Shown here in pieces: positions 20,210-31,100 of a stretch of 53,433 bases of DNA. Positions within the stretch are counted from its first letter, which is position 1. Each line of letters starts with the position of its first letter. The notes beneath the pieces are model-generated. The model saw only the letters and a program-made list of their open reading frames with translations, did not search any database and had not been told where the DNA came from. This DNA comes from Prevotella sp. Its GTDB lineage: Bacteria; Bacteroidota; Bacteroidia; Bacteroidales; Bacteroidaceae. Made by a program: the position numbers and the translations under genes. The stretch covers positions 1-53,433 of the forward strand of contig JAFUTI010000036.1 of NCBI GenBank assembly GCA_017471465.1, written 5' to 3'.

Positions 20210-22012
20210 TTAATAGTTCTTCTGATAGCTGTCGTCCTCGCCGCTACTGAACGCGGGGTTCTGCTTCAGGTTCGTGTTCACCTTCAGCTCCTCGTAGTTG
20301 TAGGGCCAGTAGATGGCATCCATCTTCGACATCTTGTTGGCAATGAGGGCACCGCCCGTGGTGACCTTTCGCAGGATAGCCGTCGAGAGATCCTTTGTCG
20401 AGGCGTTGCGTCGTGCCTGTCGCACGAGGTCGAAGTATCGCTTGCCTTCGAACATCAGCTCACGCTGTCTTTCCTGCAGCACCAAGGTCTCCATCTGTGC
20501 CTTCGTAGCGTAGTCAGAGCGCAGCAAGGTGTCTACCAGCTCCGTCTCACAGAGCGACCGCTTGTTAACCCAGTTTACGATCTGGAAGGCGGCATCGAGA
20601 ATCGGTTTGTTGGCTGTGGCCACCTCGGTGGTAGCACCGTCCTGTGCCTTCATCACCAAGGCTTCAGCCTTCATCAGCATGATGTCCGACAAACGGTAGA
20701 TAATCCAGTTCGAGCCGTTTTCATTCTCGGCATAGAGTCCGCCGTATCCCACTTTCGGCGTGGTGCTCGTGGCATCGATGATGACCGTCTGATACACGTA
20801 TTTGTTGACAGAACCGAGAACCAGGTTACAGTTCTCATAGAGTCGTGCGTCCATCTTCTTGTTGCGTTCGGCAAAGATGGTGCGCGAGCCTGTAGAAGAG
20901 ATGTCGTCGATGACATATTCCGAAGGGGCAGCATATCCCACGAGATAGCGGGCGTTGCCGTAGAGGGTGTTCACAGCCGTATTAGCAAGCATGGACTCTC
21001 CCCGCGGGTTGTCGCTGTAGATAAGTTGGAAGATTATCTCCGGGGTGTAGTAGTTGACATAGGCGTCACTGGTGAAGAGCGTGTTATAGGCATTGCCGTA
21101 GTAGCTGTTGCTGTAGGCGTTGACCAGCGGGTAGCCTCCTGTGCGCTCATACTGCGAGCTGCTTGATGTGCTGTAGCTGGTTAACGACGTACGGTTCTCC
21201 TCCGCCCATTTCTTCTTCGACTCCATCACCATGTCGGCGTATGCGATGCATTTGTCATAGTCCTGCTTCCAGAGATACATCTCACAGAGCATGGCGTTGA
21301 TGGCATCCTTGGTGATGCGTCCCGTCTGGTAGCGGGGTTCCGTCGTGGGATAGTACTCAACGGCGTCGCCCCTGACGCCCTCCAAGTCCTGGATGAGGGA
21401 GTCGAGGACAGTGGCAAAAGGTGTTGCCGGCAGGGCCATCGCCTGGTCGTCGTCGATATAGGCGTCCGTGCTGTAGGGCACATCACGGAAAGCGCGTATC
21501 AGATAGAAGTAGCATAGCGACCGCAGGGCCGTCATCTCGGCGATATTGGCCTTGAGTTCGCTCTCAGTGTAAGCGGGGTCGCTGGCAGCCACGCCCGGTG
21601 CATACTTGATGACAGTGTTGCAGCGGTTGATGACTTGGTAGAAGCTCTCCCAGGCAGTGTAGGCGTTCTTGGCGTCAAGATTCTCCTTGAGCACTTTCTC
21701 CAAGTCAGCATCCTTGTCAATGTTCATGCCGATGCCCACATTCTCGCTGCGGAACTCTCCCCACACCATCATGCGGCGGACAACGGCGTCGGCCTGCATG
21801 GCCGAGTAGCATCCTGCCACGATATTCTCTACGTCGCTTTTCTCCGTCCAGAACTGCTCCAGTATGATCTCGTTCTGTGGCTCTATGTCAAAGAAGTCCT
21901 CGCAGCCCGTGGTAAGGAGCACCACAGCGGCACCGCAGAGCACGTGGCAGGCACGACGCATATATTGATTCTTTAAGCTAATCATAATTCTCGTATCTAA
22001 CTTGTTAATCAT
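20210..22012 (-). CDS. SusD/RagB-family outer-membrane lipoprotein
   Basis: 600 residues from the ATG that directly follows the SusC stop (TAAATG). Later ATGs at 21985 and 21961 would give shorter, more typical signal peptides (MRRACHVLCGAAVVLL...), so the start is uncertain. Lipobox TTGC (Cys37 counting from 22012) then EDFFDIEPQ, a very common start of mature SusD proteins. TPR-type helices include ALRSLCYFYLIRAFRDVPY, and the C-terminus has ELMFEGKRYFDLVRQARR. It pairs with the SusC encoded immediately upstream. Confidence 0.94.
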   Translation of the reverse strand: MINKLDTRIMISLKNQYMRRACHVLCGAAVVLLTTGCEDFFDIEPQNEIILEQFWTEKSDVENIVAGCYSAMQADAVVRRMMVWGEFRSENVGIGMNIDKDADLEKVLKENLDAKNAYTAWESFYQVINRCNTVIKYAPGVAASDPAYTESELKANIAEMTALRSLCYFYLIRAFRDVPYSTDAYIDDDQAMALPATPFATVLDSLIQDLEGVRGDAVEYYPTTEPRYQTGRITKDAINAMLCEMYLWKQDYDKCIAYADMVMESKKKWAEENRTSLTSYSTSSSSQYERTGGYPLVNAYSNSYYGNAYNTLFTSDAYVNYYTPEIIFQLIYSDNPRGESMLANTAVNTLYGNARYLVGYAAPSEYVIDDISSTGSRTIFAERNKKMDARLYENCNLVLGSVNKYVYQTVIIDATSTTPKVGYGGLYAENENGSNWIIYRLSDIMLMKAEALVMKAQDGATTEVATANKPILDAAFQIVNWVNKRSLCETELVDTLLRSDYATKAQMETLVLQERQRELMFEGKRYFDLVRQARRNASTKDLSTAILRKVTTGGALIANKMSKMDAIYWPYNYEELKVNTNLKQNPAFSSGEDDSYQKNY

Positions 22013-25000
22013 TTAGAAGTCAACACTCAGACCAAAGGTGTACCAGCGCGAGCGCGGGGTACGGTTGGTATCGATAGCGGGGTTGTAGCCACTGGCCACC
22101 ACATCGGGATCCACGCCCGTGTACTTCGTGATGACAAACGGGTTGTTGGCGTTGACGTATAAGCTCAGGCGGTTCAGGCCTATCCACTTCAGCTGCTTCT
22201 TGTCGAACGAATATGCGAGGCTAGCGTAGCCCATACGCAGGTAGGAGCCGTCCTCTACGAAGCGGTCGCTGATGAGCGTGTTGTAGCTCGATGTCGAGCC
22301 GTACATAGCACGCGGGATGGTCGTCACGTCGCCCTCCTTACGCCAGCGGTAGTTCACGGCCTGACTCTGGTTGTCGTTGCTTATCATAGCCTCCGACCAC
22401 AGTCTCGACTCATTGATAATCTTGTTACCAATACGGTAGGTGAACTGCGTGCTCAGACGCCACTTTCCGTAGTTGAAGGTGAAACCGAAGCCACCCTGCA
22501 GCCGCGGGAGTGAGGAGCCGAGGTAAACGATGTCGAGGTTGTTGATCTGTCCGTCGTGGTTGATGTCCTCATAGATGGCATCGCCACCGTTGAAGCGGTA
22601 GTCCTTGCCAGTACCGTCGAACTTATAGTGATACATCATGCGCACAGGGTTGCCGTTGGCATCGGTGATGACCTCACCGTTGGCGTTCAGTGCCACGGGA
22701 GCCGTCTTGCCTTCAGCGAGGAACTGTGCACGTTCGTCGGCGCTCATGTTGGCGAAGGTAGAGTAGTTATACTGGTAGACACCCTTGTAGCGGAAGCCGT
22801 AGATGGCACCCAACGGGTTATGCAGCTGCACGCGGCGCAGCCACTCGTCGTTGTTGTAACCGAAGGTGGAGTTGAGGTTGTTCAGCAGGTACTCATCCAT
22901 CTCGAGAATCTCGTTACGGTTGTTGTTGAAGTTGACGTTGAGGTCCAAGCTGAACTTACCCTTCTTGATGAAGCGGTTGGTGCTGATGTTGAACTCCCAA
23001 CCCGTGTTCCTCAACTTACCGCTGTTACGGTAAGGCACGGTGGCATAACCGCTGTTCGACGGTATGCGGTAGTTCTCAAGGAGAATGTCGGTGACATCCT
23101 CACGGTAGACTTCAAAGGCCATCGTCAGACGGTCTTCGAGGAAGCCGAGGTCGAAGCCGAGGTTGTACTTGTCGGCTGTCTGCTGACGCAGGTCCGTGAG
23201 GCGTATGTTGACAGGCCTCATGGCGGTCATGTCGATATAGGCGTCGGCGGTGTTATACTTCGACGTATAGAGATAGTCATATCGCGGAGCACTGCCAACA
23301 CGTCCCCAGCCCGGACGGACAGCCAGCATCGAGAGTGTCGGCTTCAGTTTCTCCATGAACTTCTCGTCGCTGATGATCCACTTTCCCGAGATACCGGGGT
23401 TGTAGCTCCACCGCTTGCCTGGTCCGAATCGTGTCGTACCGTCGACACGCAGCGAGGCGTCCAGCACGTAGCGTCCCTTGTAGGCATAGTGTGCCGATGC
23501 CGTCCAGTAGATATTGCGCCATTCGTTGTACTTAGAGTCGAAGCCCGTTATCTGACCGCCGCCGTTGGTGATGGTGATGCCCGTCGGCACGCCGGTCTTA
23601 CTCTCGTTCTGGTAGGTGTTCGAACCGCTGTTAAGCTCGAATTTTCCCATGACCATCGCGGTGTGGTCCTTATTGGTAAAGGCGGGGATGAGCGTCAGCT
23701 GATGCTTCGTGTTGAAGTTCACGCTCTTGAACGAGTTGTCATAGGCCGTATTGACCTTCTCACCCACGGTAAGCGTTGTCAGCTCCTGCGGGTAGTAGTT
23801 GCTGTCATACTGGTTGAAAATTGTCATGAAGACCGACCCACGGTAGTTAAGCTGCCAGTGGTCCTCGTCCATGCCGAGGAGGTGGTAGTTGATGACCAGC
23901 TCCGGCGACAGGTCGTAGGTCGTCGTCTGGTTCTTAGCTAGGTTAGCCACAGCCACGGGGTTGGCATACTTCTTCTGGTCGTCATTGAAGATGGCCGAGC
24001 CCGTCTGCAACATCGTGTAGTAGGCACCGGTGTCGTAGCCGTTGGCATCCTGCTCGTAGATGCTCATGTTAGGCATCTTCTTACGGGCGATGTCCAACAG
24101 GTTGGTATAGTTCTTGTCGTTCTTGGTGTACGTCATGGCGAAGTTCGTGCTCACGCGGATGCGCTCCGACACGTTATAGTCGAGTGCCAGACGTGTAGAG
24201 AATCGCTGCAGCTTCTGCTTGATCATCGTACCCGTCTCGTGGTCGTAGCCGGCACCGATACGGAAGGAAGCCTTCTCGCCGCCGCCGCTGACGGTGACAT
24301 AGTGGTTCTGCTTCAGACCCCACTGCGTCACGGCATCGCGCCAGTCGGTATTGTTGTTGTACTGCTCATACTCCGAGAACGACGGGTCGTAGTTCAGCTC
24401 AGGAATATTGCTGGCGGCATCGCTCTGCTGGGGGTTGAAGTAGCTCTCCTTGAGCAGCATGGTGTAGTCGTCGCCGTTGAGCAGCTCGTAGCCCTTGGGC
24501 TGGTAGGTTCCGGTGAGCTTCAGCGTGTAGGTCAGCTTCGGCGCACCGCGCACACCACGCTTCGTTGTCAGCTCGATGACACCGTTGGCACCCTGCGAAC
24601 CGTAGATGGCCGCTGCGGCACCGTCCTTCAGCACGCGGATGTCGGCGATGTCCTCGGGGTTGATGTTCAGCAGCTCGGCAAACTTCTCGTTGAGGTCCTG
24701 ACCAGTGAGGTCGCCGACCTCGCCCACCTCGCGGACGTTACCGTCGACGACGATGAGAGGTTCGCCGCTGGTCAGCGACGACAGCGTCGACGAGCCACGC
24801 AGACGCATGGTAGAGCCAGAGCCCAGGTCACCGGAGTTGCCGATGATGTCAAGACCTGCGATACGGCCTTGCAGGGCTTCGTCGACCGATGTGATGGCCA
24901 GTCCCTCGAACTCTTTCATCGACAGCGACTGTGTGGCACCCGACACCTCGCGCTGAGGGATGGGCAGACCGTTGCCGGTGACGCGCTTCTTCGACTTCAC

Positions 25001-25324
25001 CACCACTTCCTTGATCTGTGTGGCCGACGACATAGTGATCTTGTAAGTCGTGCGGTCAATAGGTAGTGACTGCGTCTTCAAACCGACATAGCTGAAGCGG
25101 ATTTTGTCTTTCTGGTTCTTCACCTTCATCGTGAAGTTACCGTTCAAGTCAGTAATGGCCGAATTGATGATACGTCCAGTACCGTCGATCTCGCAGACCG
25201 TAGCGCCCATCAGCGGACCCATATCGTCGCTCACCGTTCCGTGTACCGACGTGATGGTCTGTGCCGACGCCGCCGTGGCAGCCATCAGCATCAGCATCAT
25301 TATGATAGATTTCAGTTTTCTCAT
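22013..25324 (-). CDS. SusC/RagA-family TonB-dependent transporter
   Basis: 1103 residues. Signal peptide ends ATAASAQ. The CarboxypepD_reg domain is TSVHGTVSDDMGPLMGATV...NGNFTMKVKN. The plug domain has ALQGRIAGLDIIGNSGDLGS and AAIYGSQGANGVIELTTKRG. A barrel of about 850 residues ends in WYTFGLSVDF with terminal Phe. There is no STN domain. It begins 3 nt after the first fasciclin gene of the operon, and its stop codon abuts the SusD start. It uses TonB energy to import a substrate captured by SusD and presumably the fasciclin proteins. Confidence 0.96.
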   Translation of the reverse strand: MRKLKSIIMMLMLMAATAASAQTITSVHGTVSDDMGPLMGATVCEIDGTGRIINSAITDLNGNFTMKVKNQKDKIRFSYVGLKTQSLPIDRTTYKITMSSATQIKEVVVKSKKRVTGNGLPIPQREVSGATQSLSMKEFEGLAITSVDEALQGRIAGLDIIGNSGDLGSGSTMRLRGSSTLSSLTSGEPLIVVDGNVREVGEVGDLTGQDLNEKFAELLNINPEDIADIRVLKDGAAAAIYGSQGANGVIELTTKRGVRGAPKLTYTLKLTGTYQPKGYELLNGDDYTMLLKESYFNPQQSDAASNIPELNYDPSFSEYEQYNNNTDWRDAVTQWGLKQNHYVTVSGGGEKASFRIGAGYDHETGTMIKQKLQRFSTRLALDYNVSERIRVSTNFAMTYTKNDKNYTNLLDIARKKMPNMSIYEQDANGYDTGAYYTMLQTGSAIFNDDQKKYANPVAVANLAKNQTTTYDLSPELVINYHLLGMDEDHWQLNYRGSVFMTIFNQYDSNYYPQELTTLTVGEKVNTAYDNSFKSVNFNTKHQLTLIPAFTNKDHTAMVMGKFELNSGSNTYQNESKTGVPTGITITNGGGQITGFDSKYNEWRNIYWTASAHYAYKGRYVLDASLRVDGTTRFGPGKRWSYNPGISGKWIISDEKFMEKLKPTLSMLAVRPGWGRVGSAPRYDYLYTSKYNTADAYIDMTAMRPVNIRLTDLRQQTADKYNLGFDLGFLEDRLTMAFEVYREDVTDILLENYRIPSNSGYATVPYRNSGKLRNTGWEFNISTNRFIKKGKFSLDLNVNFNNNRNEILEMDEYLLNNLNSTFGYNNDEWLRRVQLHNPLGAIYGFRYKGVYQYNYSTFANMSADERAQFLAEGKTAPVALNANGEVITDANGNPVRMMYHYKFDGTGKDYRFNGGDAIYEDINHDGQINNLDIVYLGSSLPRLQGGFGFTFNYGKWRLSTQFTYRIGNKIINESRLWSEAMISNDNQSQAVNYRWRKEGDVTTIPRAMYGSTSSYNTLISDRFVEDGSYLRMGYASLAYSFDKKQLKWIGLNRLSLYVNANNPFVITKYTGVDPDVVASGYNPAIDTNRTPRSRWYTFGLSVDF

Positions 25325-25327
25325 CGC

Positions 25328-27973
25328 TTAGTTCCTCCCTAATGCTTTAAGTTGTTCTCTCCAATTCGTCAACTCCTGGTACAGCAGCGGACCGTCAATC
25401 TGGTGAACCACGGCGTCGGAGGCCGAGTAGACAGTGGCGGTGGCGTTGGCGCCGTTGAACCAGTATTCACGGCAGATGATGTTGTACAAACCGTCGTCGG
25501 TCATCACGTGCCGCTGTTTGCCCGTAGCGTCGGTGACACTCATCTGATTGTTAGAGAAGTCGACGACGAGGGGATAGAAGCGTCCGGTGACGGGGTTGCG
25601 TCGCATCGACTCGTAGGTATTGGCATAGACGGGAGTCTTCGTGCCGTCGGCATTGGTGTCGTACTCCTCAGCACCCATATTGATGGCTATGGAGTGGTCT
25701 TGCACGTGGTAGCGCAGGAATCCGAGAATGATGTCCTGGACGATGGCGCGAGCACTGTCGCGCAGGGCCTTCGTGCCCCATGTCTCCGTAGCGATGCTGT
25801 TGTAGTCATCCCATGTTGGCAGCAGTCCGTCGTCGATGAGTTTGCGGATCGACTCGTTGGTAGGCACGTAGACCGTGTAGTTATAGTTATCGAGGAGCGT
25901 CAGGTTAAGGTTGTTCTGGCTGCTCAAGCCGGCGGTGTACTTCGTGGTACCCAGCTGCAGCGTCGACTGCATCAGGCCGGAGCCGCCCAGGAGTTCGAAG
26001 AACTCCGAGAACTGGCTGTTCTTCTGCATCACCATATAGACGCTGTTCTGCGCGCCAAGAGGCATCTGTGTGTTCAGTCCGTAGGACGTACCGTTGCTCT
26101 TGGGATAGATCTCATTGTTCTCCACGGGCAGCTTCATGTTATTGTTCTCTATCTGCCAGCCGCCGCTGAAGGCGATGCGGCCTTCGTCGTCGTGGCTCAC
26201 ACGGATGAGTGAGCCGCCCTTGGTCTTGTAGTACTCATGACCGTCGGTGACGTCGCCGATGACGATGAGGTCGTCCATAAGGCGGTTCAGACGGTCTCTG
26301 ATGACCGTCTGGTCGGTTTCCATCATGGTGCGGCGCGTCTTCGTCATGTTACCCTCTTCGTCTATCGCGACATCGTAGCGGTAGGCTTGTATGCGGATGC
26401 TCTCACGCTTCGACTTGTCGTAGTAGAACTCCAGCACCGAGGGGGTGGTACGTCCGTAGTAGGCGGGGTCTACATACCACTGCATGGCCTCGTTCGTCGG
26501 CAACAGCAGGCTGTAGTAGGAGTCCATTGAGAGCAGGTAAGGCAGGAAATTGAGTTGGTCAATAGCCCAGTAGATGATGTTCATCTGCGACTCATGTGCC
26601 AGTGCGGGATAGGCCACCGAGGCATACTCTGCCGGTGTGAACACCTTGTTCGTCAGGTAGACCACACCGTTGCAGCCCATGAAGCAGGAGTCGACGTCCT
26701 CAGGCGTGATGCCCAGCACCTCCTTGGCGTCGTTGAGCACCTGTCCGAACTTCGAGGGGATGGCGCCGGTGAATGTCGGCAGCATGTTGACATTCAGCAG
26801 TTTGACGAGTGTCTTCTGCGGGATGCTGTCCCATGTCTTGTACTCTGTCTGCAGGTCCAGGCCTTCGTTGTTCCACCACTTCTCCAGTGCCTCGTTGGTA
26901 GGCACGATCAAGGCGCCGGCATCGTGGTGCAGGTCATAGCCCATCGTGTTGGAGTAGATATAGTGGTTCCAGCCCGGGTCGAAGCTCAGCTGTGCATCCA
27001 CGGTTTTCCCGTCGGGGTCGGTGTCGTTCTCACTGCCATTGGCACGTCCCGAGCGTTTGCTATAATAATATAAGGTGTAGACGGAGTCCTCGTTGTTGTA
27101 CAGACGGTTGTACTCCTTGGTGGCAGTGGCATTATAGTAAGGTGCCGAGAAGCGGTCGAGCAGTTCCGACCATTTCGACATATTCGGGTGCTGGCGGATA
27201 ATCTCGGCCATGTTGGGCGACGACTCTATGACGCCGTCAACCTTCTGGATATATCCGTTCTTGCAGGTGATGTCGCGCTCTACCACCTTCTTGCCGTTCA
27301 CCCAGGCCTCACTGATGCTGTTGGCCTGGTGGTTGGTCAGGATGTCAAGATCCCTGTCAGTGATGGCATACTTACGCATATAGGCCGGCAGGAAGTGGAT
27401 CATCGGTGCCGTGGTGGCATCCTTCAGAATGGCGATGCCTGTCTCGCGGTTCTTATAGCGCTGCCAGGCAGCCGTGTTGGGCATCTGTGCCGGCTTGACA
27501 ATCTCCACGGAGTCGTAGATGCTCGACGATGTCTCGCGACGCATGCACATTCCCTCCTCGGGCGGGTTGCCGCTGGTGTTCGACAGCAGTTCGATGAGAT
27601 AGGCGTTGTTCACCATCGAGTTGTTCAGCAGCAACTTCTTCTGTGCCGTCGTCAGCTGCCCGTAGTTCGTCACGCCCCAGTCGTTATGACCGTACCAGGC
27701 GTTGTAGGCAGAGTCGGAGGCAGCAAAGAGCGTCTTTGAGCCCGTGTGACTAAGCACCTCGTGCTGACCCAGGTCGTCAATCAGTCGCAGGACGGTGGTG
27801 TAGTTGCCGTCTTCCGACAGACGCTCGTAGATGGAGTTGCCGAGCCAGCTGGGCTGCCCTGTCAGCAGGATGTCGTCATCCTTACACGACTGTAGCGTCC
27901 AGACTGCCATCAGCAAGCCGCAGGCGCCCAGCATCAAGCGCCGTCCTTGTCTTACGATTAGTCTTTCTTTCAT
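25328..27973 (-). CDS. Large multi-fasciclin surface lipoprotein, first gene of operon
   Basis: 881 residues. Lipobox TLQSC (Cys30) followed by KDDD, a good surface-export signal. Several FAS1-like repeats can be traced by the motif hydrophobic-x-x-P/A-(T/S)-(N/D)-x-A: TLFAASDSAYNAWY (about 82), ALIVPTNEALEKW (about 350), SLLLPTNEAMQWY (about 485) and TVYVPTNESIRKL (about 705), suggesting four domains. This is the longest of three fasciclin proteins in the operon and, as first gene, probably the most expressed. Adhesion to or capture of a host or dietary polymer is inferred; no enzymatic motif is present. Confidence 0.85.
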   Translation of the reverse strand: MKERLIVRQGRRLMLGACGLLMAVWTLQSCKDDDILLTGQPSWLGNSIYERLSEDGNYTTVLRLIDDLGQHEVLSHTGSKTLFAASDSAYNAWYGHNDWGVTNYGQLTTAQKKLLLNNSMVNNAYLIELLSNTSGNPPEEGMCMRRETSSSIYDSVEIVKPAQMPNTAAWQRYKNRETGIAILKDATTAPMIHFLPAYMRKYAITDRDLDILTNHQANSISEAWVNGKKVVERDITCKNGYIQKVDGVIESSPNMAEIIRQHPNMSKWSELLDRFSAPYYNATATKEYNRLYNNEDSVYTLYYYSKRSGRANGSENDTDPDGKTVDAQLSFDPGWNHYIYSNTMGYDLHHDAGALIVPTNEALEKWWNNEGLDLQTEYKTWDSIPQKTLVKLLNVNMLPTFTGAIPSKFGQVLNDAKEVLGITPEDVDSCFMGCNGVVYLTNKVFTPAEYASVAYPALAHESQMNIIYWAIDQLNFLPYLLSMDSYYSLLLPTNEAMQWYVDPAYYGRTTPSVLEFYYDKSKRESIRIQAYRYDVAIDEEGNMTKTRRTMMETDQTVIRDRLNRLMDDLIVIGDVTDGHEYYKTKGGSLIRVSHDDEGRIAFSGGWQIENNNMKLPVENNEIYPKSNGTSYGLNTQMPLGAQNSVYMVMQKNSQFSEFFELLGGSGLMQSTLQLGTTKYTAGLSSQNNLNLTLLDNYNYTVYVPTNESIRKLIDDGLLPTWDDYNSIATETWGTKALRDSARAIVQDIILGFLRYHVQDHSIAINMGAEEYDTNADGTKTPVYANTYESMRRNPVTGRFYPLVVDFSNNQMSVTDATGKQRHVMTDDGLYNIICREYWFNGANATATVYSASDAVVHQIDGPLLYQELTNWREQLKALGRN

Positions 27974-28036
27974 ACGTTTTAGGTTTTTATTGTTATTAGG
28001 TTATATCTCGTTTTTTCAGGTTTTTCTCTTCCGGTG

Positions 28037-28062
28037 GCCAGACCGCCATCGTTGGGTCCGGC
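28037..28062 (-). other. Hairpin in the 5' leader of the fasciclin operon
   Basis: GCCGGACC pairs with GGTCTGGC (one G-T pair) around a 10-nt loop on the minus strand, about 65-90 nt upstream of the first ATG and just after the predicted transcription start. No riboswitch family is recognised. Confidence 0.35.
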
Positions 28063-28082
28063 AGGTGTCGTTTCGTGTTTTC

Positions 28083-28090
28083 CAAAAGTA
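28083..28090 (-). promoter_or_regulatory. -7 promoter element of the fasciclin-SusC/D operon
   Basis: The minus strand reads TACTTTTG (28090 to 28083), a match to TAnnTTTG, 110 bp before the ATG. It lies directly after the terminator of the preceding gene. No clear -33 element. Confidence 0.5.
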
Positions 28091-28100
28091 AAAGAAAGGA

Positions 28101-28132
28101 ACCGGAGAGCAGGTCTCGACCCCCTCTCCAGT
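28101..28132 (-). terminator. Terminator of the 1295-residue protein gene
   Basis: On the minus strand ACTGGAGAG ... CTCTCCGGT form a 9-bp stem with one mismatch, followed by TTCCTTTCTTTT. It is 41 bp after the stop codon. Confidence 0.6.
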
Positions 28133-28173
28133 CCCTTTTGGTTGGATTATAATACTTGTTGCGTATTCGTCAT

Positions 28174-31100
28174 TTACTTGATGATGACCTTCGTCGTCTT
28201 CACTGTGCCGTCGCTCAGCGTCTGCCTCATGATGGCCACGCCCTTCGTCGGCTTGTTGATACGTGCACCGTTCAGGCCAAAGAACTCTGTCTTGGCAGCG
28301 GAAGCTACTGTGCTGACGATACCGGTAGGCTCCTTCGTACTGTTAGCGCCGTAGTAGGTCAGTGTCCAGTTGTCCCAGAGACACCAGTTGTTGGCTTCCT
28401 GGACTTCCTTCTTCAGACCGATGCGAGCCTTGCCGTCGGCACCGACCTTGAAGATGATGCTCGTACCTGTGAACTTACCATTCTCAAAGAGCGTTGATGC
28501 GGTCACCAAGCCGTTAGCCATACGGATACCTGTAGCAGAGAGACTGTCGGCATCGGCCTCAGGTGTGCCAATCCACATCCACTGCCAGCGGTCAGCAGTC
28601 TCAAGATCATCGCCTGCTACGAAAGCCTTGCCGTCATCGGTCTTCGTGAAGCTGGTGTGCTCCTCCTTACCATCCTGAGCCAGACGCGGCATCGGAACGC
28701 TGACGGTGTTCTCACCAACGGTGACATAGAGCAGCAGGTTGTTGTTCTCCGTAGGAGCCTGTACGTATGTGCTGTCGTCGCGCAGACCGTCGCCGAAGCG
28801 ATAGAAGCCCTGGACGCTCACCTCGTAGGTACCCTCTGGCAGCTCCAGATCCTGGTACTCATCAAAGTTGGTGTTGAAGACCTCAATCAGACCGCTGCCG
28901 AATCCAGGCGTAGCACCTGAGATGGTCCAGCCGTTGTTGTTGGCGCTGTCGTAGTCGGGGTTGGTAATAATCTTCGTAGCATTAGTAGGATTGGCATCGG
29001 TAGCAGTGGCCATGGCTGCGGGGATATGCAGCTTCTTGGTCATAACGGCCATCTCCTCCATCAGACGGTCGGCATCGGCATCGGTCAGCGTGCGGTTTAG
29101 CATACCGTTCTGAATCTCTTCCTGCAGGCTCCAGGCCTCAGCGATAGTAGCGTCAGCGGGCTTCGTGTCGGCATCGGCATAGCGGGCCTCTTCGATAGCA
29201 GACTCAAACGCAGTATAAGCAGTCTTCAGCGAATCAAACTTAGCAGCTGATGCATCGACATTGATAGAAACGAGGGCTGCCAGTTTGTCGAACATAAGAG
29301 TACCGTCACCGCTGTTAAGAGCAGCCTGAGCCTCAGAGATGGCGTTCATCAGGATCTCATAGGCGTCCTTACCGATAGGCTTAGTCTCCTGAGTCTCAGG
29401 ATCTATCAGCATCTTCTGTGCGTCAGTGATTGCCTCTTCAAGAACAGGTTGTACGTCCTCGGTAGCCTTGCCCTTATAGGTCAGTTTGAAGTTGTCCCAG
29501 ATGACCCAGCAGTCACTCTGGTCAGGCTGCTGTGTAGAGCCCTTCACGCCGAGGCGCAGGGCATCACCCTTCTTGGCCACGAGAGACGTAGCCTTCTGTG
29601 TATAGAGTCCGGCACTGAAACAGAGGGCAGCAGAAGCCATGCCATTTGGATAGAACTTCTCCGGGGCTGCTTGCGTCACATTCTGCACACTGTAGGGGAT
29701 ATCCTTCCATGCATAGACATTCGTAGCACCGTCAATTTTCGGAGTGCCCTCTTCATCAACCTCGGCCATCGTGACATAGAAGTCCATGCTCTGACTTTCC
29801 TCGTCATAGATATTCTTGAACGGTGTCCGTTTGTCGTTCAGGTAGACATAGACGGGAGCACTTTCTTTCTTGACATACTCTACGTCCTGAGACTGATAGT
29901 GGTTCCAGGCAGCGTCGTCACGGCCGTAGCGATAGAAGCCCTGCACGCTGATCTCATAGATACCGACAGGAGCGTTCTCAATCTCCTGATACAGGTCGAA
30001 CGACTTGGCACTCCATGCCTCAGCGGTCTTGTTATCGGCAGTACCACCGGTGGTAGGCATGCTGTTGGTCGTGTTATGCCAGCCTGTCCATCCGTACTCA
30101 GCACCCTGGCCATCATCGAAGTTCGGGTTCTTCAGCAGATTGGTTACGTCATCACCGGGCTTCACTTGGTTTTTGACAGCATCCTCGAAGTCGTCAACAA
30201 GCTTCTTCAGCTTTTCCATCTCGGCTTTCAGACCGTCGTTGTCAAGATTCAAGGCTGCCTTCAACTCATCGGCACGACAAGTGAAACCTTCCTCGCTCTC
30301 GATATAGTCAAGCAAGGCCAATTTAATTTCTTCGTCAATCGGTGCATCACTGTTAGCCTTGTAGGTCTTCATGGCCTCGTCAACCTGGGTAGACCACTGA
30401 TTCCACAGAGTGAGGTTCTCGTTATAAGCTTCCAAAGCAGTTGCGGCAGCAGCAATGTTTGCCAGCACATCTGCCTTGTTAGAAGCGGTCTTGCCGGTAA
30501 CGGCGGCATTGATATCGTCGACATATTTCTGCGTGAAGAGCACACCCTCGCCGGGAGTCATCACGTAGCTGGCAAGAGCTTTGTCGTTCCAAAGCTGGTA
30601 AGCATCAGCACCCTTGCCATAGAAGACGAGAGTCCAGTTGTCCCACATCGTCCAGCGCATACCTACTACTGATGGCTGCTTCAGACCAATGCGGATTGAA
30701 CCACCGGTTGCTTCGGTGAACAGCTCGTTCTTATAGCGTCCGTTGTCGAAATAGGTTGCAGCTGCCTGCATGTTGTTAGGCACATAGTTGCTCTGACCAG
30801 CATCAGCGGTGCCGCTTGGACCATACTCAGTTCCCACGCCGAACTTCTCTGAAGTAGATCCTTCGAAGATATTCATGAGAGGCACGCTCAGCGTCTCTCC
30901 ACCAGAAGTAGCATAAAGTGTAGCTTCGTTTTTCGTGCCGTTCACCCACTGCTGATAAGCCTGTTGAGTGCTACCCTCGCGGGCATAACCCTGAACGCCT
31001 ACGGCATAGACGCCATCTTTCAGACCGGTAACGTCCTGATACTGGTCAAAGGGATTGGCAGCGGTATAAGAACCCTCATACTGCTCAGGAGCGGTGTAGC

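Noticed and set aside
22556-23941. 461-codon ORF antisense to the SusC-like gene
   Set aside because: Shadow of a real gene with strong domain evidence; Val/Leu/His-rich translation typical of antisense frames.
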